DNA from: Eopsaltria australis
Lineage: Eukaryota > Chordata > Aves > Passeriformes > Petroicidae
DNA: 64,000 nt
NCBI GenBank assembly: GCA_034509425.1
Contig: JAVTVJ010000072.1
Location: forward strand, 6,786,501 to 6,850,500
Reading direction: 5' to 3'
Under the pieces are notes generated by a model, which saw nothing but the letters and a program-made list of their open reading frames with translations, did not search any database and had not been told where the DNA came from. Made by a program: the position numbers and the translations under genes. This document shows, piece after piece, positions 1 through 11,600 of the stretch; position 1 is the stretch's first letter; each line of letters starts with the position of its first letter.

Positions 1-61
1 AGACCTCCGGGGGAATGGGAAGAGTGGGACAGGGCAGGGGTGAGGGGGAGGACACCCCTAC

Positions 62-261
62 CTTCCAGGGCAAAGCGGTATAGCAGGTTGGCCACGTCCT
101 CCACCAGCACCCCCGAGGGGCTGCGCCTCCGCTCCTCCCGCAGACGCACCATCAGGTCTGACACCACCTCCCCGATGGCATCCGCGTACAGCAGCGCCTC
201 CGACGGCTTCAGCAGCCGCTTGTTGAGGACCTGGCGCAGGCGGTACCAGCGCTCCCCTTCC
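62..261 (-). CDS. CYP27A1: CYP27A1 coding exon 3
   Basis: The exon is 200 nt long, with acceptor CAG at 264-262 and donor GTAGGG from 61. The translation contains ERWYRLRQ, LNKRLLKP and LLYRFALE, matching the helix B'/C/D region of CYP27A1. The downstream intron runs off the left edge of the window. Confidence 0.87.
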
Positions 262-2984
262 CTGGATGGGGATGAAGCTCAGCACTGGGGGCATGGATGG
301 GCAGGGGGCAGTGGCTGGCAGCAGTCCCTGTGTGCATACTCCCCAGGCCAGGCTGGAACCATCCCAGGGGTCATTCCGCCCGCCATGGCCATGCCCTTCT
401 ACTTGGTGGGGACACACAGCTTGCAGGAGTGGGAGTAATGCAAACTGCCAGCTGGGCCCTACACCTAAGGAAGGGGCAGGAGATGTGTGCTCCTTCCACA
501 GAGCACAGCCAGGGCAGGACTTACTCAGTGAAGGGTCCATAGGGCAGGCGCCGCGTGTCCCGGTGCTCCTTCCACAGGGCCATGTCGCTCCGCATGGGGT
601 ACTTGCCCTCCTGCCGGAGCAACTGCTCCAGCACCACTGGGCTCCCAATGTTGATGTTCCTATAATGTCCAAAGGTTGACTTCCAGATAGGTCCATAAAG
701 GCGTCGGGATATCACCTGTGATGCACAAAGCAGGGCAAGGTCAATGGGACGAGCTGGGTCAGATCCTCCCTGTCCCAGTGCTGCCCTGAATGTGCCTATC
801 TGCACCCATCCCATGGACCCCTCAGCATCAGCTGAGCTCAAGCACCTGCCTCTGACACCCCAGGCTTGCAGCATCCATCTGCAGATGGCCTGGGCTAGTG
901 TCTCCAGGCTCATTTCCTCTGCCAGCATTAAGCACACCAGGCACTGACCGCCCAGCACAGACTGGCACATCCCTCATCCACCGCAGCAATGCAGAGAGAG
1001 CCTGGTGGATCTTTTGGGGAAGGAAGACCAAGAAGGGACAGCAGGGATAGAGACAACTGCCAAGCACAGGACTGTGCAGAGAGGCAGGACCATTGCAGCA
1101 ACCACCAGCAGGACCAAGTCCTGCTGCTTCCAGCATGGCCCCAGCTCTGTGTAACCTGGGGACAACAGTCACTGAGTGGGTCCTTGAACTCACCACCCAG
1201 TAAGGGTGGTTAATGATCAGTAGTGGGAGGGCAGCCCCAGGCTAGGGCATGACTGGGCTGCTCCCAGAACAGGCTGTCACCTCCAGGGCATGGCCCTGGG
1301 GCCACAGGCTCACAAGCCAACCAGGGGATGTTCACCAACATCAGCCCTGCTCTGGGCCCTGTTGGCTGCAGCTCCCCTCTCCTTTGTCTGCAGCCACAGG
1401 TGGCATGCCTGGCAGGGAGCACCATGACCTCCAAGCACATCCCTTGGGGGCAGCTGCGCATCCCTTTGTGAGTGGATCAGCACATGGCCATGTCCAGAGG
1501 TCACTTTCCATCCCACCCGGGCACTGCCAGAGCCCCTGCAGAGCATGGCCAAGCATGGGGGGATGCAGGGGACTTAGCAAGGAAGCCCTGGTCCCCATTC
1601 CCCGTGGCTGCGGGGATGCACGTGGTACAATCTCCCTTGGTGACTGTCTGCATCGCAGCCTGCGCCCGGATTCAGCTGGATTCGTCACCACGGGGAGACG
1701 TTCCTCGTTCCTCGTGCACAGTGGCAGGAGGAGGGGGAGGGACAGCCGCCCCGGTACTGCAGGCAGCTCGTGGGCATGGGGCAGCTGTGCCCCGGCTTGA
1801 AGCCTGCCCACCAGCATCTGCCGGCAGCCAGGACCTGACACAGTGCAGGCCTTGGAGAGCTGGGCTGTGAGAAGCTAGAGCTGCCTGGATCTGCGGAGAG
1901 GCACCTCCAGAGCATGTGGGCATCTTTCCGCAAAGCCAGGCTGTGCTCAGAGTCCCAAGGGCAGGAGGGAGCAGGAGGGAGCTCCAGTGCCTACACCCCA
2001 AAATCCCACTGTCCTGGGACAACCCCTTCTCCAACCAGCAGTGCCTGGTGCTCTGAGATGCCAGGGAGGCCCGATCCCGCACGCTTCTCGGGGCTGGTCA
2101 GAGCTCCAGGGCGCTGGAAGATGCCGCCTGGCTTGCAGCCAGCCAAGCCCATTGCTTGCTTCATCCGACGTATGAGGAAGTGTTGACAGAACAAAACAAA
2201 TACCTCTGCCTGGGTATCATCTGCCCAAAAACCTGCCTGGTCACCTGCACCCAAAACCGCTGTCCCTCCAGCTGTCACAGCCGGGAGCCCGGGGATGCCA
2301 GGACCCCGCGAGATGCCCCCGAACCTTTGCCCTCAGCTGCCTGGCCGGCTCGGGGATGCTGGAGCAGCCCTGGGCTTGTTGGACCCTCCCGAGGTCACCC
2401 CTCTCTGCCCCTCTCTGCCCGCTGGCTCCAGCATCACCCTGCGGTGCCGGGTGCTCCACACCGCCCAGCCCCTCTGCTCCCCTGCTTTGCCGTCCCCACT
2501 CAACTCCCTGCCGTCACTTGTCGGCAGCTATCCCCCTCCCTGGAGCCCATCTCCCCTTGCCCCCAGCCCGCACCCTCTCCCTCCCTTGCAAAGCCCCTCG
2601 AGTACAGCACCCTCCGTGCAGCCCCCCCGGAATCCCCTCCATCCCACGCACCCCTCCCAACCCTCCCCCCACCTACGCCCCCGTGCAGGGTCGCCCGGCC
2701 CCCCCTCACCCCGACCCCCGCAGCCCCCGGGCCGGGCTGCCCCGGCGCACCTGCAGCCGGTGCGTGTGCAGCAGGTAGCCCCGCAGGAACAGCCAGACGA
2801 AAGTCCGGAACAGCCCCGGCCCCGGTAGCTCCTCCGGTCCCTTCAGCCGCGCCGGCCCCGCAGCCGCTGCCGCCGAGCCCCCGGTCCTGCGCGGCGGTCC
2901 CGGGCTGCTGCGCGGCGGCGGCGGGCGGGGGCGCAGGAGCAGCGGCAGCAGCGCCCACCGGGCCCCGCCGCTCGGGCCCGCCAT
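62..2984 (-). CDS. CYP27A1: CYP27A1, sterol 27-hydroxylase (mitochondrial P450), 5' part: coding exons 1-3
   Basis: Partial gene on the minus strand; coding exons 2751-2984, 525-715 and 62-261 join in phase (0, then 2, then 1) with GT...AG borders and encode about 208 residues. Residues 1-45 are rich in Ala, Arg, Pro and Leu with no acidic residues, as in a mitochondrial presequence. The LKGPEELPGP segment and the later RQEGKYP, WKEHRD and YGPFT blocks are typical of CYP27A1. The helix C motif WxxxR (W147 to R151), which contacts a heme propionate, is present in exon 3. The I-helix, ExxR and heme-cysteine exons lie left of position 1. Known family role: mitochondrial hydroxylation of cholesterol and bile-acid intermediates at C27, with electrons from adrenodoxin. 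The start is the first ATG in a CpG-rich promoter giving a canonical targeting sequence. CYP27B1 or CYP27C1 are less likely from the recalled motifs and the WNT6 neighbour. Confidence 0.87.
525..715 (-). CDS. CYP27A1: CYP27A1 coding exon 2
   Basis: The exon is 191 nt long, with acceptor ACAG at 716-719 and donor GTAAGT at 524-519. It begins in phase 0 (Val-Ile-Ser) and ends two bases into a Glu codon. It encodes the A-helix and beta-1 region, with YGPIWKS, RQEGKYP, WKEHRD and YGPFT. Confidence 0.87.
716..2750 (-). other. CYP27A1 intron 1
   Basis: About 2.0 kb between coding exons 1 and 2. It is GC-rich with open frames in several registers, but none resembles a P450 exon or another known domain. 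No repeat element is obvious. The shorter intron 2 (262-524) is likewise featureless. Confidence 0.7.
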
Positions 2985-3180
2985 GCTCCGTCGGCAGCGC
3001 ACGGGACGGGGCGGGACGGGGAGGCACCGAGGGTGGTGGGGGGCGGCACAGGGGGCGGTGCGGGGGGCGGCGCGGGGGCGGCAACCGGGCACCGACACCG
3101 GGCACCGCGCACCGGGGACTGAGCATCGCGCACCGGGTGCCGCTCACTGGGAATAGAGAATCGCTCAACCCGGTGCGTTG
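2690..3180 (-). promoter_or_regulatory. CpG-rich promoter region of CYP27A1
   Basis: A dense CpG and poly-G/C stretch spans coding exon 1 and about 200 bases upstream, including repeated GGGCGGGG-like Sp1 boxes near 3005-3090. I see no TATA box. The exact transcription start cannot be fixed from sequence. Confidence 0.6.
2751..2984 (-). CDS. CYP27A1: CYP27A1 coding exon 1
   Basis: Seventy-eight codons from ATG (2984-2982) to a CAG|GTGCGC donor at 2751/2750. It holds the mitochondrial presequence and the proline-rich hinge leading to the P450 fold. The exon is strongly CpG-rich, consistent with lying in the promoter island. Confidence 0.85.
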
Positions 3181-3760
3181 CGCAACGCGTACCGGCCCCG
3201 GCTGCTGAGCTCTGGATACGGGGTATCGGCTGCTGCTCAGCGGGGACCGGGCACCGGGCAGTTCATACCGTGCGCCTTGTGCCGGCTGCGGCACACCTGC
3301 TACCGGGCCCTGGAGACCGGCTGCAGTGTACTCGGTACAGCACACTGGGTACCACGCGCTATGCACCGAGCACTGGACATTGGTCACTGCTCAGCAGCAT
3401 CACAGACCAGGCACCGGGTGCTGGGTACTGGAATTGGCATCAAGGGTACCCAGTGCCATGTACCAGCTACTGGGTGCCATGTGTTGTGCATGATGGCACT
3501 GTGCGCAAGGCAGCTGGCAGCCAGCACTGCCATGGCACGGCAGTACAGCATCCTGGCACAAAGCAGCCTGTGGCACCAGTACTGGTACCAGCACCAAGTG
3601 CTACATCCTGAGCATTGCACATGGGCAGTGGGTGCTGGGCACTGCACACCCGGCATGGGCATGAGGACCAGGCACTGCACCAGCCAGGGCACAACATGTG
3701 TCAGCATTGGGTACCACATGCCAGACCCTGCACCCTGTCAGTACCAGGCTCTCCACTGGG
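3085..3760. repeat. degenerate GC/TA minisatellite upstream of CYP27A1
   Basis: A stretch of roughly 650 bases is built from imperfect copies of a 10-13 base motif around GCACCGGGTAC or GCACTGGGTACC, with frequent local inversions such as tactggtaccag. It begins CpG-rich next to the promoter and decays to TpG/CpA away from it. Long open frames on both strands here are by-products of the repeat. Confidence 0.6.
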
Positions 3761-4754
3761 CCTGCTCTTCAGGTCTGCTTGCCCTTCTGGACTGAGCCCT
3801 CCTGCCCTGCATCTGTTCCCTGCCTGCCATCCCTCTGTGTCTGCCTTGTCCCCTAGCAATGCAGGATGGTGCCATGGGGACCTGAGGCCAAACTGTCCCA
3901 GGCTCTCCCAACACTTCCTCCATGCACTGCCAGCCAGGTCCACAGATGGGGAGACCTTGGTAAGCCCACTGTGGCTGCTGGTAACAAGCTGGGGGGAGGT
4001 TGGGTATGTTTTCACGCCAGGGAGAGAACCGCGCAGCTCCTGCCTCAAGCTGGTGCAGGTCACGCTGTCCAGGCTGTGAACTGGACCCTGCTGGGGTGTC
4101 TGGCACCATACATGCAGGACATGTCTGCTCTGGCCAGCCGGGGACAGTAGGGCAGGGCAGTACTCTGTCCAGGTGTCACTCCAGGGGCGTCCGGCACCAT
4201 GTCTCTGGGACACCTGTGCTGATCATTAACTGCCCTTATCGGTCATTGGGTACAAGGTCCTGGACAGGAAGGTTGTGTCCTCAGGCTGGGCAGGTATCTG
4301 AGAGCCCCGTGAGTAGCTGCTCTTGTCCTCGGTCCTGTCTCACCGGGGGACCGAGTGTGTCCCGTGCTGGGCTCCAGGCTGATGCTTTGTGCGCTCCCTA
4401 CCAGCGGGGCCGGGGCTGGGGATGCAGGACACGGGCACCCCCGTGCCTGTAGACGCCCCTGAGGCACCCCAGACTGGGACAGCCAAGAATGAGCGCCTGC
4501 TGCCATCTCATGGCTGCTCACAGCCAGCTCTGTCGCTTGCCCTGCCCAGGCCGAGTTCAGAGCCGAGGCAGCAGGAGAGACCCGTCCCGAGGACATATGG
4601 GAGCTTCCCTGCTTGGGAAACTGAGACCCTGTAGCAGAGGATGCCTTGGCCTCTCTGCTGTAACTGAGCTTCCCCTTGCTGGGGAGTGGAACCCTGCCAT
4701 CTCTTTCAGTTTAAAACAATCTCCTCTTGCAAAAAGAGTAAAAAACTACATTTC
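3761..4754. other. spacer without recognisable gene
   Basis: Unique GC-rich sequence with no exon, RNA gene or repeat that I can identify. It lies between the CYP27A1-side minisatellite and a CR1 fragment. Confidence 0.5.
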
Positions 4755-5166
4755 CTGGTAAAAGATCTCTCTCCATCTTTCCTATGAACCCGTTTGTAGA
4801 TTGAAAGGTTGCAATAAGATGTTCCTGAGCCTTCTCCAGGTTGAACAACAAAAATCTCTCAGCCTGTCTTCACGGGAGAGGTGCTCCAGCCCCGTGATAA
4901 TTTTGTAGCCTATTCTGGCTCATCTGAACTTGCTCCAACAGGCTCATGCCTCTCTTGCACTGAGGACCCCAGAGCTGGATGCTGTACTCCAGGTGGGTTC
5001 TCACAAGTGTGGAGTAGAGCAGGAGCAATCACCTTCCCTGCTCTGCTGGGCATGCTTCTTATTTTCCAGCTCAGACGTGATCACCTTTCTGGGCTGAAAG
5101 TGCACATTGTCAGCTCATATACTATTTTTGATCCATCAGTGCCCCTGACTCCTCTTCAGGGCGGCT
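4755..5166 (-). mobile_element. CR1 LINE fragment, antisense
   Basis: Read on the minus strand this is a typical diverged CR1 3' region. It has the 'CACCTGGAGTACAG', 'CTCTGGGGTCCTCAGT' and 'GGGGCTGGAGCACCTCTC' blocks in the usual order, then the 'AGGCTGAGAGA' block and a lysine/glutamate-rich frame remnant. It is truncated at both ends, the frame is broken and there is no target-site duplication visible. CR1 is the dominant avian LINE, so this supports a bird or reptile source. The right end abuts an (ATCC)n array. Confidence 0.85.
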
Positions 5167-5168
5167 CT

Positions 5169-5222
5169 CCATCCATCCATCCATCCATCCATCCATCCAT
5201 CCATCCATCCATCCATCCATCC
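5169..5222. repeat. (ATCC)n microsatellite
   Basis: About 13 uninterrupted ATCC copies directly beside the CR1 fragment. Confidence 0.95.
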
Positions 5223-7428
5223 CTCAGACAGTACTGGTACTGGTGTACCTGTGCTCACTCGACCTTGTGGAAGGGCAGGCTGTACCACCGCAGGCTGTAC
5301 CACTGCAGCGACTGCCCAGGCCTGAACCCCTCCTGCTTGGGGCACGGAGAGAGGCACCGTTATCCCGGCTGCTTCCCGCTCCTGCCGCTAGGCTGTGCTC
5401 CCCGTCCTCGAACGGCGGGAGCGGCGACAGGGACCGGCCGGGGCTGCGCTGGGGCCACGGCCAGGGTGGTGGGGGAGGCCGCGCTGGAAGGGGGCCGGGA
5501 GGGTTGGGTGAATCGGCCCCTCTCAGAACCGCCTGGCGGGGACTTCCGAAGCGAACAGGCTGAGCCATGACACATCCACGGCCGGAGGATGCCGCGTGGA
5601 GCCGGGGACACCGCCAGCTCCGGGGAGGTCCCCCAGTGCGGGGCCAGCCCAGCTTGGCGACAAGCGCAGCAGAGGCGGGAGAGCAAATGCTGTCTTTAGC
5701 CATGGGGATGTGAAGCTGGGGGTGGCAGTTCACATCCTGTGTGTCACTTTGCCCCAGGAATGCTGTGACTCTACTCATCCCACAGACCCATTGTCAGGTC
5801 TGACCTCATCTCACTGCTGGGACCTGTGGGCACTGTGGCACCCCTGCCTCTGTGCCTCAACCATCCACCACACACTGCTTATGGAGGGTCCTGGCTGCTG
5901 GCTCTCCTCAGAGGGACGGACAGCTTCTTTATGAGATTTGTGCAGTGTCACCCACGAGCTGGAAATCTTTCCCAGAGCTGCATCCACTGACCCTGATTTG
6001 CTCTCCCACAGACGGGGGGAAGGAAGTGGGGTGTCCCAGGGGAGGGCATCCCTTGACTCATCCCCAGGAAAGCCCAGGCTGTGAGAAGGCTGATCCTGGG
6101 TCCTGAGGACTGTAAACAGCCCAAAGCACTGAACTGGAGATAGTCTGTCATGTCAACTGTGTGTCACCACACTGTCACTGCCTGAGTCACGATCCATGCT
6201 GTGGCCAGGGGGGCTGCACGGGGGGACATGGGGAGATCAAGAGGGATGTAGACAGATCCCAGGTCTGGAGACAGCTGCTCTTCTCCCACACAGAGAGTTC
6301 AAGTGGGACCCTCTTGTCCCTTTCCCAAAGATCCCCTTCCCCTCATTTCCCTCTGTCTGACCCTTCAGACCTGGGGACAGCACAAAGCTTTTGAAACAAC
6401 AGGCAAATCAACCAGCATGATGATGTGTCCCCCACGACCGCCATGCTGGGCTCAACACCTGGCAGAAGGCTCTGATCCAGGCTCCCCCTGCTTTGTGCCC
6501 CATGGGACCCTGGTGGGCCAGGACCTTTCCCCGAGGACGTGAGAGTGGGATGCCGGAGAGAACCCGGGGCTGGCATCCTCTTATCACAGGAGACGGGAGG
6601 CAGCCCCAGGCTGCTCTCAAGTGGTCCTGGCTGATTAGTGACTTCAAGTGCCTATGGAGTTATTCTAAGTCAAGTAGGAGCAAAGGGAGCCGACCCGAGA
6701 CCAGCAAGACCAGTGCCGGGCTTTCCTGGAGTTTCCCACATCACCTCTGCTCCCTGCCAAATTCTCCAAGACAGGGAGGTGTCTCCTCTCTCCATCTGTT
6801 ATCCCTGTTCCTTACTCCTCCTGCAAAAGGCTGTTTGCTCCAGCCTAAAGCAAACCTGATTTTATCTCCTGACTCCAGTTCCCTTGGCTGTGGGCCACGG
6901 TTGATGCCTCCCACGCAGAACTTGTGAAGCCCATTCGGGGACCCGCGCACAGAGCGGGCTGTGTGTGCTGCCACATGACATCATGTTTACAGCCCGCGGG
7001 GGCCCAAGGACAGCGGCACTGCTTGCAGCCCAGATTTGTGTGTCCTTCCCATGGATGGACAGATGGACGTGTGGGGAGCTGGAAGGAGTGGGACTGACCA
7101 CAGAGCCATGCCTCCCTTCAGCTGCAGAAGCAGCTGGTTTCAGCTTTGTTGTGCTGCAAGCCAGTCTCCTTGGCCTCAGTTTCCCCTCCGGGCAGTGGAG
7201 AGTGGATTCTATGCTAGCAGTGAGGGTGCACTGCTGCAGCAGCACAAGGTTGGGCCCTCAAATCGTTGTGCAGAGAGAAAGGCAAATTTTCTCCCCCGGG
7301 GACGTGGATGTTCCCTTCTCTCCCAGGACAGATGCTGTGTGAAACTTAGGTTGTTTGGAAAGGGCAACAATGTCCAGAGCTACACGGGATCACTAAAGAG
7401 TGCTAGGGCCATTCTTTCTCCTGTCGGT
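5223..7428. other. spacer without recognisable gene
   Basis: A moderately CpG-rich patch near 5380-5660 is followed by ordinary unique sequence. I find no exon of the gene (PRKAG3) that I recall between CYP27A1 and WNT6 in mammals, and no RNA gene. Confidence 0.5.
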
Positions 7429-7471
7429 CCATCCATCCATCCATCCATCCATCCATCCATCCATCCATCCA
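7429..7471. repeat. (ATCC)n microsatellite
   Basis: About 10 perfect CATC/ATCC copies; scattered short copies follow to 7550. Confidence 0.95.
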
Positions 7472-7633
7472 CACTTGCAAGTAGCTTTCTCACAGCTATC
7501 TCTCCATCCATCTGCTAATCTGTCTGTACGCTCATGCATCCATCCATCGACAAATGCATACATTACTCTTCCCACCCAGTCCCACATCTACCTGTCCATC
7601 CAGAGAGCTACCCACCCATCTGTCTGTCCATCC

Positions 7634-7689
7634 TCCCATCCATCCATCCATCCATCCATCCATCCATCCATCCATCCATCCATCCATCT
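7634..7689. repeat. (ATCC)n microsatellite
   Basis: About 14 perfect copies. The flanking 7560-7633 contains degenerate CCATCT/CCATCC units, so the whole of 7429-7689 is one decaying array. Confidence 0.95.
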
Positions 7690-9164
7690 CCCGCCTGTCA
7701 GTCTCCAAGGGCACTGCCCTCCCTGAGAGTATGGTGTGTGCTGACAGGTGTGCACACATGTGTGGGTCATACTGGCCATGCAAAGTGCTGTGGGCTGTGA
7801 TGTCCCAGGCTGTGTCCAGCCATGGGGCAGGGCCAGGAGTGCTGGCCAGGGGGAGGGGAACTTGTCTAATTTAAGAATGGTCCCCACAGTCGCTGTCAGC
7901 ACCGGGCAGCTCTAATCTGGGGACAGGTCCTCATCAGCTCTGCTTGCTGCCTGCCAGCCTGACGTGAAAGGGCTCTGCACCCCGATAAGGCCCCAGATGC
8001 TTGGTCCCAGAGGTGGGTAGCACTGTGACCAGGCCTGGAGGACCCTAAGGAGTAAGTTCTAGCATGGCTGACCCCAAATTCACTGTCACTTCAGCACCAT
8101 GTAGCTTGTGTTTTTGCATCAGTTGGGAGCTCAGCTCTAGGGGCCACCCTCCCCTCTGAGCACTGGGTCATGCCCTGTGTCATCACCATCTCCCACTGGT
8201 GACATAACCCCAGGAAGGGCACCATCCTCATCATCCCCCTGGCCGCCACAGGCCTGTCTGCTGGCTGCTACCCTGCACTGGAGTCCCCCGGCTGTGAGCA
8301 GCCATGGATGGGGACCATGTTGTTTTAATAAGATCATTCTCCTCCTGCCGTGAGGTCGCAACCTGGGCTTATGACATCACAGTGCGCTGCCATGGAAATG
8401 CCGGGATGTCACAAACACAGCTCGATGACCTCACTGCAGGAGCAGGAGATGAGGCCAGTGTGGGTTTGATTGCCAATGTCCTCAGGAATAAAGGAGGGGA
8501 GGGACGCTGGGAAAGTATGCGGCCGCTGAGCGCCGGGGTGTTTGGGTTGGAAATCGCCACGCTTTCCCCACAGCGGGAAAGGCCCATTACTTCCTCCCCT
8601 GTCCGCTCCCTCCCAGCAGCCAGAGCCCCCCCCCCCCCACCCCCCCCCAGCCTTGTGGCTGTGGGGTAGGGAGGGCTGTTGAAGCAGGGCACCCCCATCC
8701 CTGCCCTAGGGGCTGCGTGGCCGGGAGAGAGAGACAGAGCTCAGCACAGTATCAGCCTAGAGGCAGAGCGAGTCTAGTGGGGGGTGCAGGATGGGCCACT
8801 GAGGGGATGCTTTGTCTCAAAGGCAGGCTGGGGATCACTGGGGATGCTGTCACAAGGGGCAGAGTGGGCTGGAGTCCTGGGGAGGTCTCCTCTTCCTCAA
8901 GAGGACTTCAAAGTCATGCTGTTCTATGGGGATGATTCTCCAACACAGCACCCTCAAAGCTGGACCTCAAAGCACCCCTTGGCCCTGCCCAGCCACCCAA
9001 GAACTGTCCCGTCCCCAGCCCATAACCAACAGCTTCTCCAGGGCACCAGCCCCTCTGTCCCATCACCCCTACCACAGCTGAGCTCTCTATCCTCTGGCTG
9101 GTTGGAGGGCCACCCGTCCCCCCACCTCTCTGTTGCAGAGGTGCAGGGGTGTCTGCTCTCCCCC
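7690..9164. other. spacer; poly-C tract, no gene seen
   Basis: Unique sequence with a C13-A-C9 tract at 8626-8648. No exon or RNA gene is recognisable. Confidence 0.5.
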
Positions 9165-9345
9165 TGCATCCTCCATCATTAATTTCCATCAGTGGCCAAG
9201 CGGGGCCGGGGCTGCCTGGGGGTGGCCGAGGAACACGGCGCTTTCCCCTGATAGCAAAAATAAATACATTAAAATTCTTGCAGGAGGCAGAAGAATGCGG
9301 GACGGCAGGAAAAAATTGTTTTATAATTTGTAATAACACAAAAGC
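9165..9345. promoter_or_regulatory. candidate conserved non-coding block upstream of WNT6
   Basis: An AT-rich patch in GC-rich surroundings has several homeodomain-type TAAT/ATTA cores (cattaatttcc, tttataatttgtaataac) and no coding potential. The texture resembles vertebrate developmental enhancers, but conservation cannot be measured here. Confidence 0.3.
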
Positions 9346-9859
9346 CGGGGGGGGGGAGTGAGCTGTGAGAGGCGAGGAAGGGCAGAGACAAAGGATCAAC
9401 TGCGATGGTGGAGGCTGCTTCAGGGTGGCAGTGGCATCCCTGTCACCCTGGATTAGTATGACCACTGTCACCTTGTCCCCTGAAGTATGTGTGCCTTTGG
9501 GTCTTGCTGCAGAAGGGGAGGCAGCAAGAAAATCACTGGGGCTGAGCGAACAGGCAATCCCTCCCCACCTGCCTAAGCAGGTTTCACCATCTCTGTGCCT
9601 CAGTTTCCCCTTGCTAAGGGGGGATTTTTATTCAGCTGTGAGAAAAGCTGTAAAATAGGGGCAAACCCCTGGCATACACCCCATCCCAGCTCCTCTGATC
9701 CAGACACAAGGCAAGGAGCCCACCTTTGTCCACTCTGCCCCACCAGCCCCTCTAAGGGGCTTTGCCATAGGAACCAGGCAATGGGGCCAGTTCCCAATAG
9801 TGTGCTGAGGGGACCACAGCCCCCCGGCCCCCTCCAGCCTCACGCAGAGCTGACATGAT

Positions 9860-10065
9860 AAGGCGAGTTGCCGAGCACCAGCCGCACCTGCTCGCCGAGA
9901 CGGCACCCCCCCTCCCGCTCCCCTCTTCGGGGCAAAATCAAAGGGATTTTTCTGCCCTTAGGAAATCAGATAAAGGCTTCTCACCTGCCCCGCGCTGCCT
10001 TTGCGAGGAGGCCAGGCGCTAGGGGCGGAGGGACAACAGGCACTTTCAACACGCCGGCAGATGAG
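9860..10065. promoter_or_regulatory. candidate WNT6 upstream enhancer with a TCF/LEF site
   Basis: The block contains ATCAAAG (9937-9943, a TCF/LEF core), two GATA-type motifs (tgataagg near 9858, agataaag near 9970) and an E-box CACCTG near 9885, about 2 kb upstream of the WNT6 start codon. Function is inferred. Confidence 0.3.
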
Positions 10066-11229
10066 CCGTGCGTTGCAGTGAGCTCTGCCGGCAGGGGCTG
10101 GGCCCCTGGGTACAGTGTCAGCCTCGCACAGCCTTCGCAGGGATGTCCCCCTTCCACGAGTTGTGGACTATCCCCCTAGACAGAGGAGATGGGGTTCCTG
10201 TAGGACAGCTAGGATAGAGGCTGGTGGGTGAAGGCAAAAGGCAATAGGGACAGGGCATGGTGCAGCAGCCCAGACGCAGTGCCCAACTCAGGGAAGGTCC
10301 CCGTGTGCATGCTGTGGCCTGGGCAGCTCAGCCCTGGTCACCATGCTGGAAGTGCAGACCAGAAGCCCAGTTCCTGTGTGGGAGGGTAGAGAAAGAGCAG
10401 GTGGGAAACCTCCAGAGGTGGTGGGAGTCTCTTGCCTCCTGTGCCCAGGAGGGAGAGAATTGTGCCAAGCTGCAGATAAAGTCTGAGTCATTCATCACCA
10501 AATGCCGTTAGCAGGGTGCAAACATGCCCAGGTGAAGGGGTGAAACCGCTGGTGATCAAGGCAAGGGGAGCAGTGATGGGCAAGCCACGGGCTTGAGATG
10601 GGCAGGGTGTGGGAGGCCATGAAGGGGGACAGAGCACAAATAGCTGCTGGAGGGAGGGGTGATCTCACCAGCGGCAAGGGTGCTCTGCTTTGTTCATCAC
10701 AGGTGGAAGACACCCCCTTTCCCCTTGGGGTAACCCAATGGGCTGGCTGGTTGCTCAGTGGAGGTGGGTACAGAGATCAGTTGAGACTCTCCCAGGGTAG
10801 CTGTCCCAGGATCCATGGCCCAGACGCTGCATCCCCAACCTCTGCTGGGAGCCATGAATGGTACAAGAGGAATCAGAGATGCAGAGCACTGGACTGAGCA
10901 CTGGAAAATCATTCCTGAGGCTCATCTGTGGGGAGAATTGGGGGTGGCAGACTATGGGCTCCTTCTATCCCCAGCTGCCCAGCCCTTGTGTGGCCTCCTG
11001 CTACCTTCTGGGCACCTCAGCTTCCTCCTGCCCCAGGCAGCTCCTGCTGCTCCTCCTGTTGTGATCTGGTGCTGGGGGCTGTCTCTGTTCTGGGTCCCAG
11101 CTGCACCTGAAATGAAATCACTATAAACAAGGTGTCCCTCACCGTACCCTTCTCTTTGTCTCCTTGCTCCTGGGGCTCGCTCAGTCACTCTCTTGCGCGT
11201 CCCTCTGCCCCAGGCGTGCCTCCCCAGAG
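10066..11229. other. spacer upstream of WNT6, nothing recognised
   Basis: Unique sequence with no exon, repeat element or RNA gene that I can identify. The block 9346-9859 to its left is similar. Confidence 0.5.
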
Positions 11230-11284
11230 TGCTGGAGCTAAGTGTCAGGAGATGCTTGTGAGGGGTCACTCCTCCAGCTTTCCC

Positions 11285-11600
11285 AGGTGGGACAGACTGG
11301 ACTGAGAACAGGCAGGACCATGGAGCCAGGGTTGTGCCAGGCGAGCCCAGTCCAGGGACAGGAGCCAGGCAGGGCTGTGCAGGGGGCAACACAGGGATGC
11401 CAGGTTTGGGCAAGGCCATGCCAGGGGTGTCAGGGTCGGGCAGGAGTGTGACAGAAAGGTGTCGGGGACACCTCGAGGCCAGGTCGGATTTGACAAGGCG
11501 GCGGCAGGACCCCGAGTGGAGCCGGGCAGGGCTGTGCCAGGCAGGTCCGCGGCAGGTCCCGGGGCGTCGGGGGCAGGGCTGTGCCAGCCAGATCCGCAAA
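11285..11600. repeat. degenerate GGCAGGGCTGTGCCAG minisatellite
   Basis: Imperfect copies of a motif near GGCAGGGCTGTGCCAGG recur about every 20-60 bases (for example near 11325, 11370, 11420, 11525 and 11572). It runs into the WNT6 CpG island. Confidence 0.5.
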
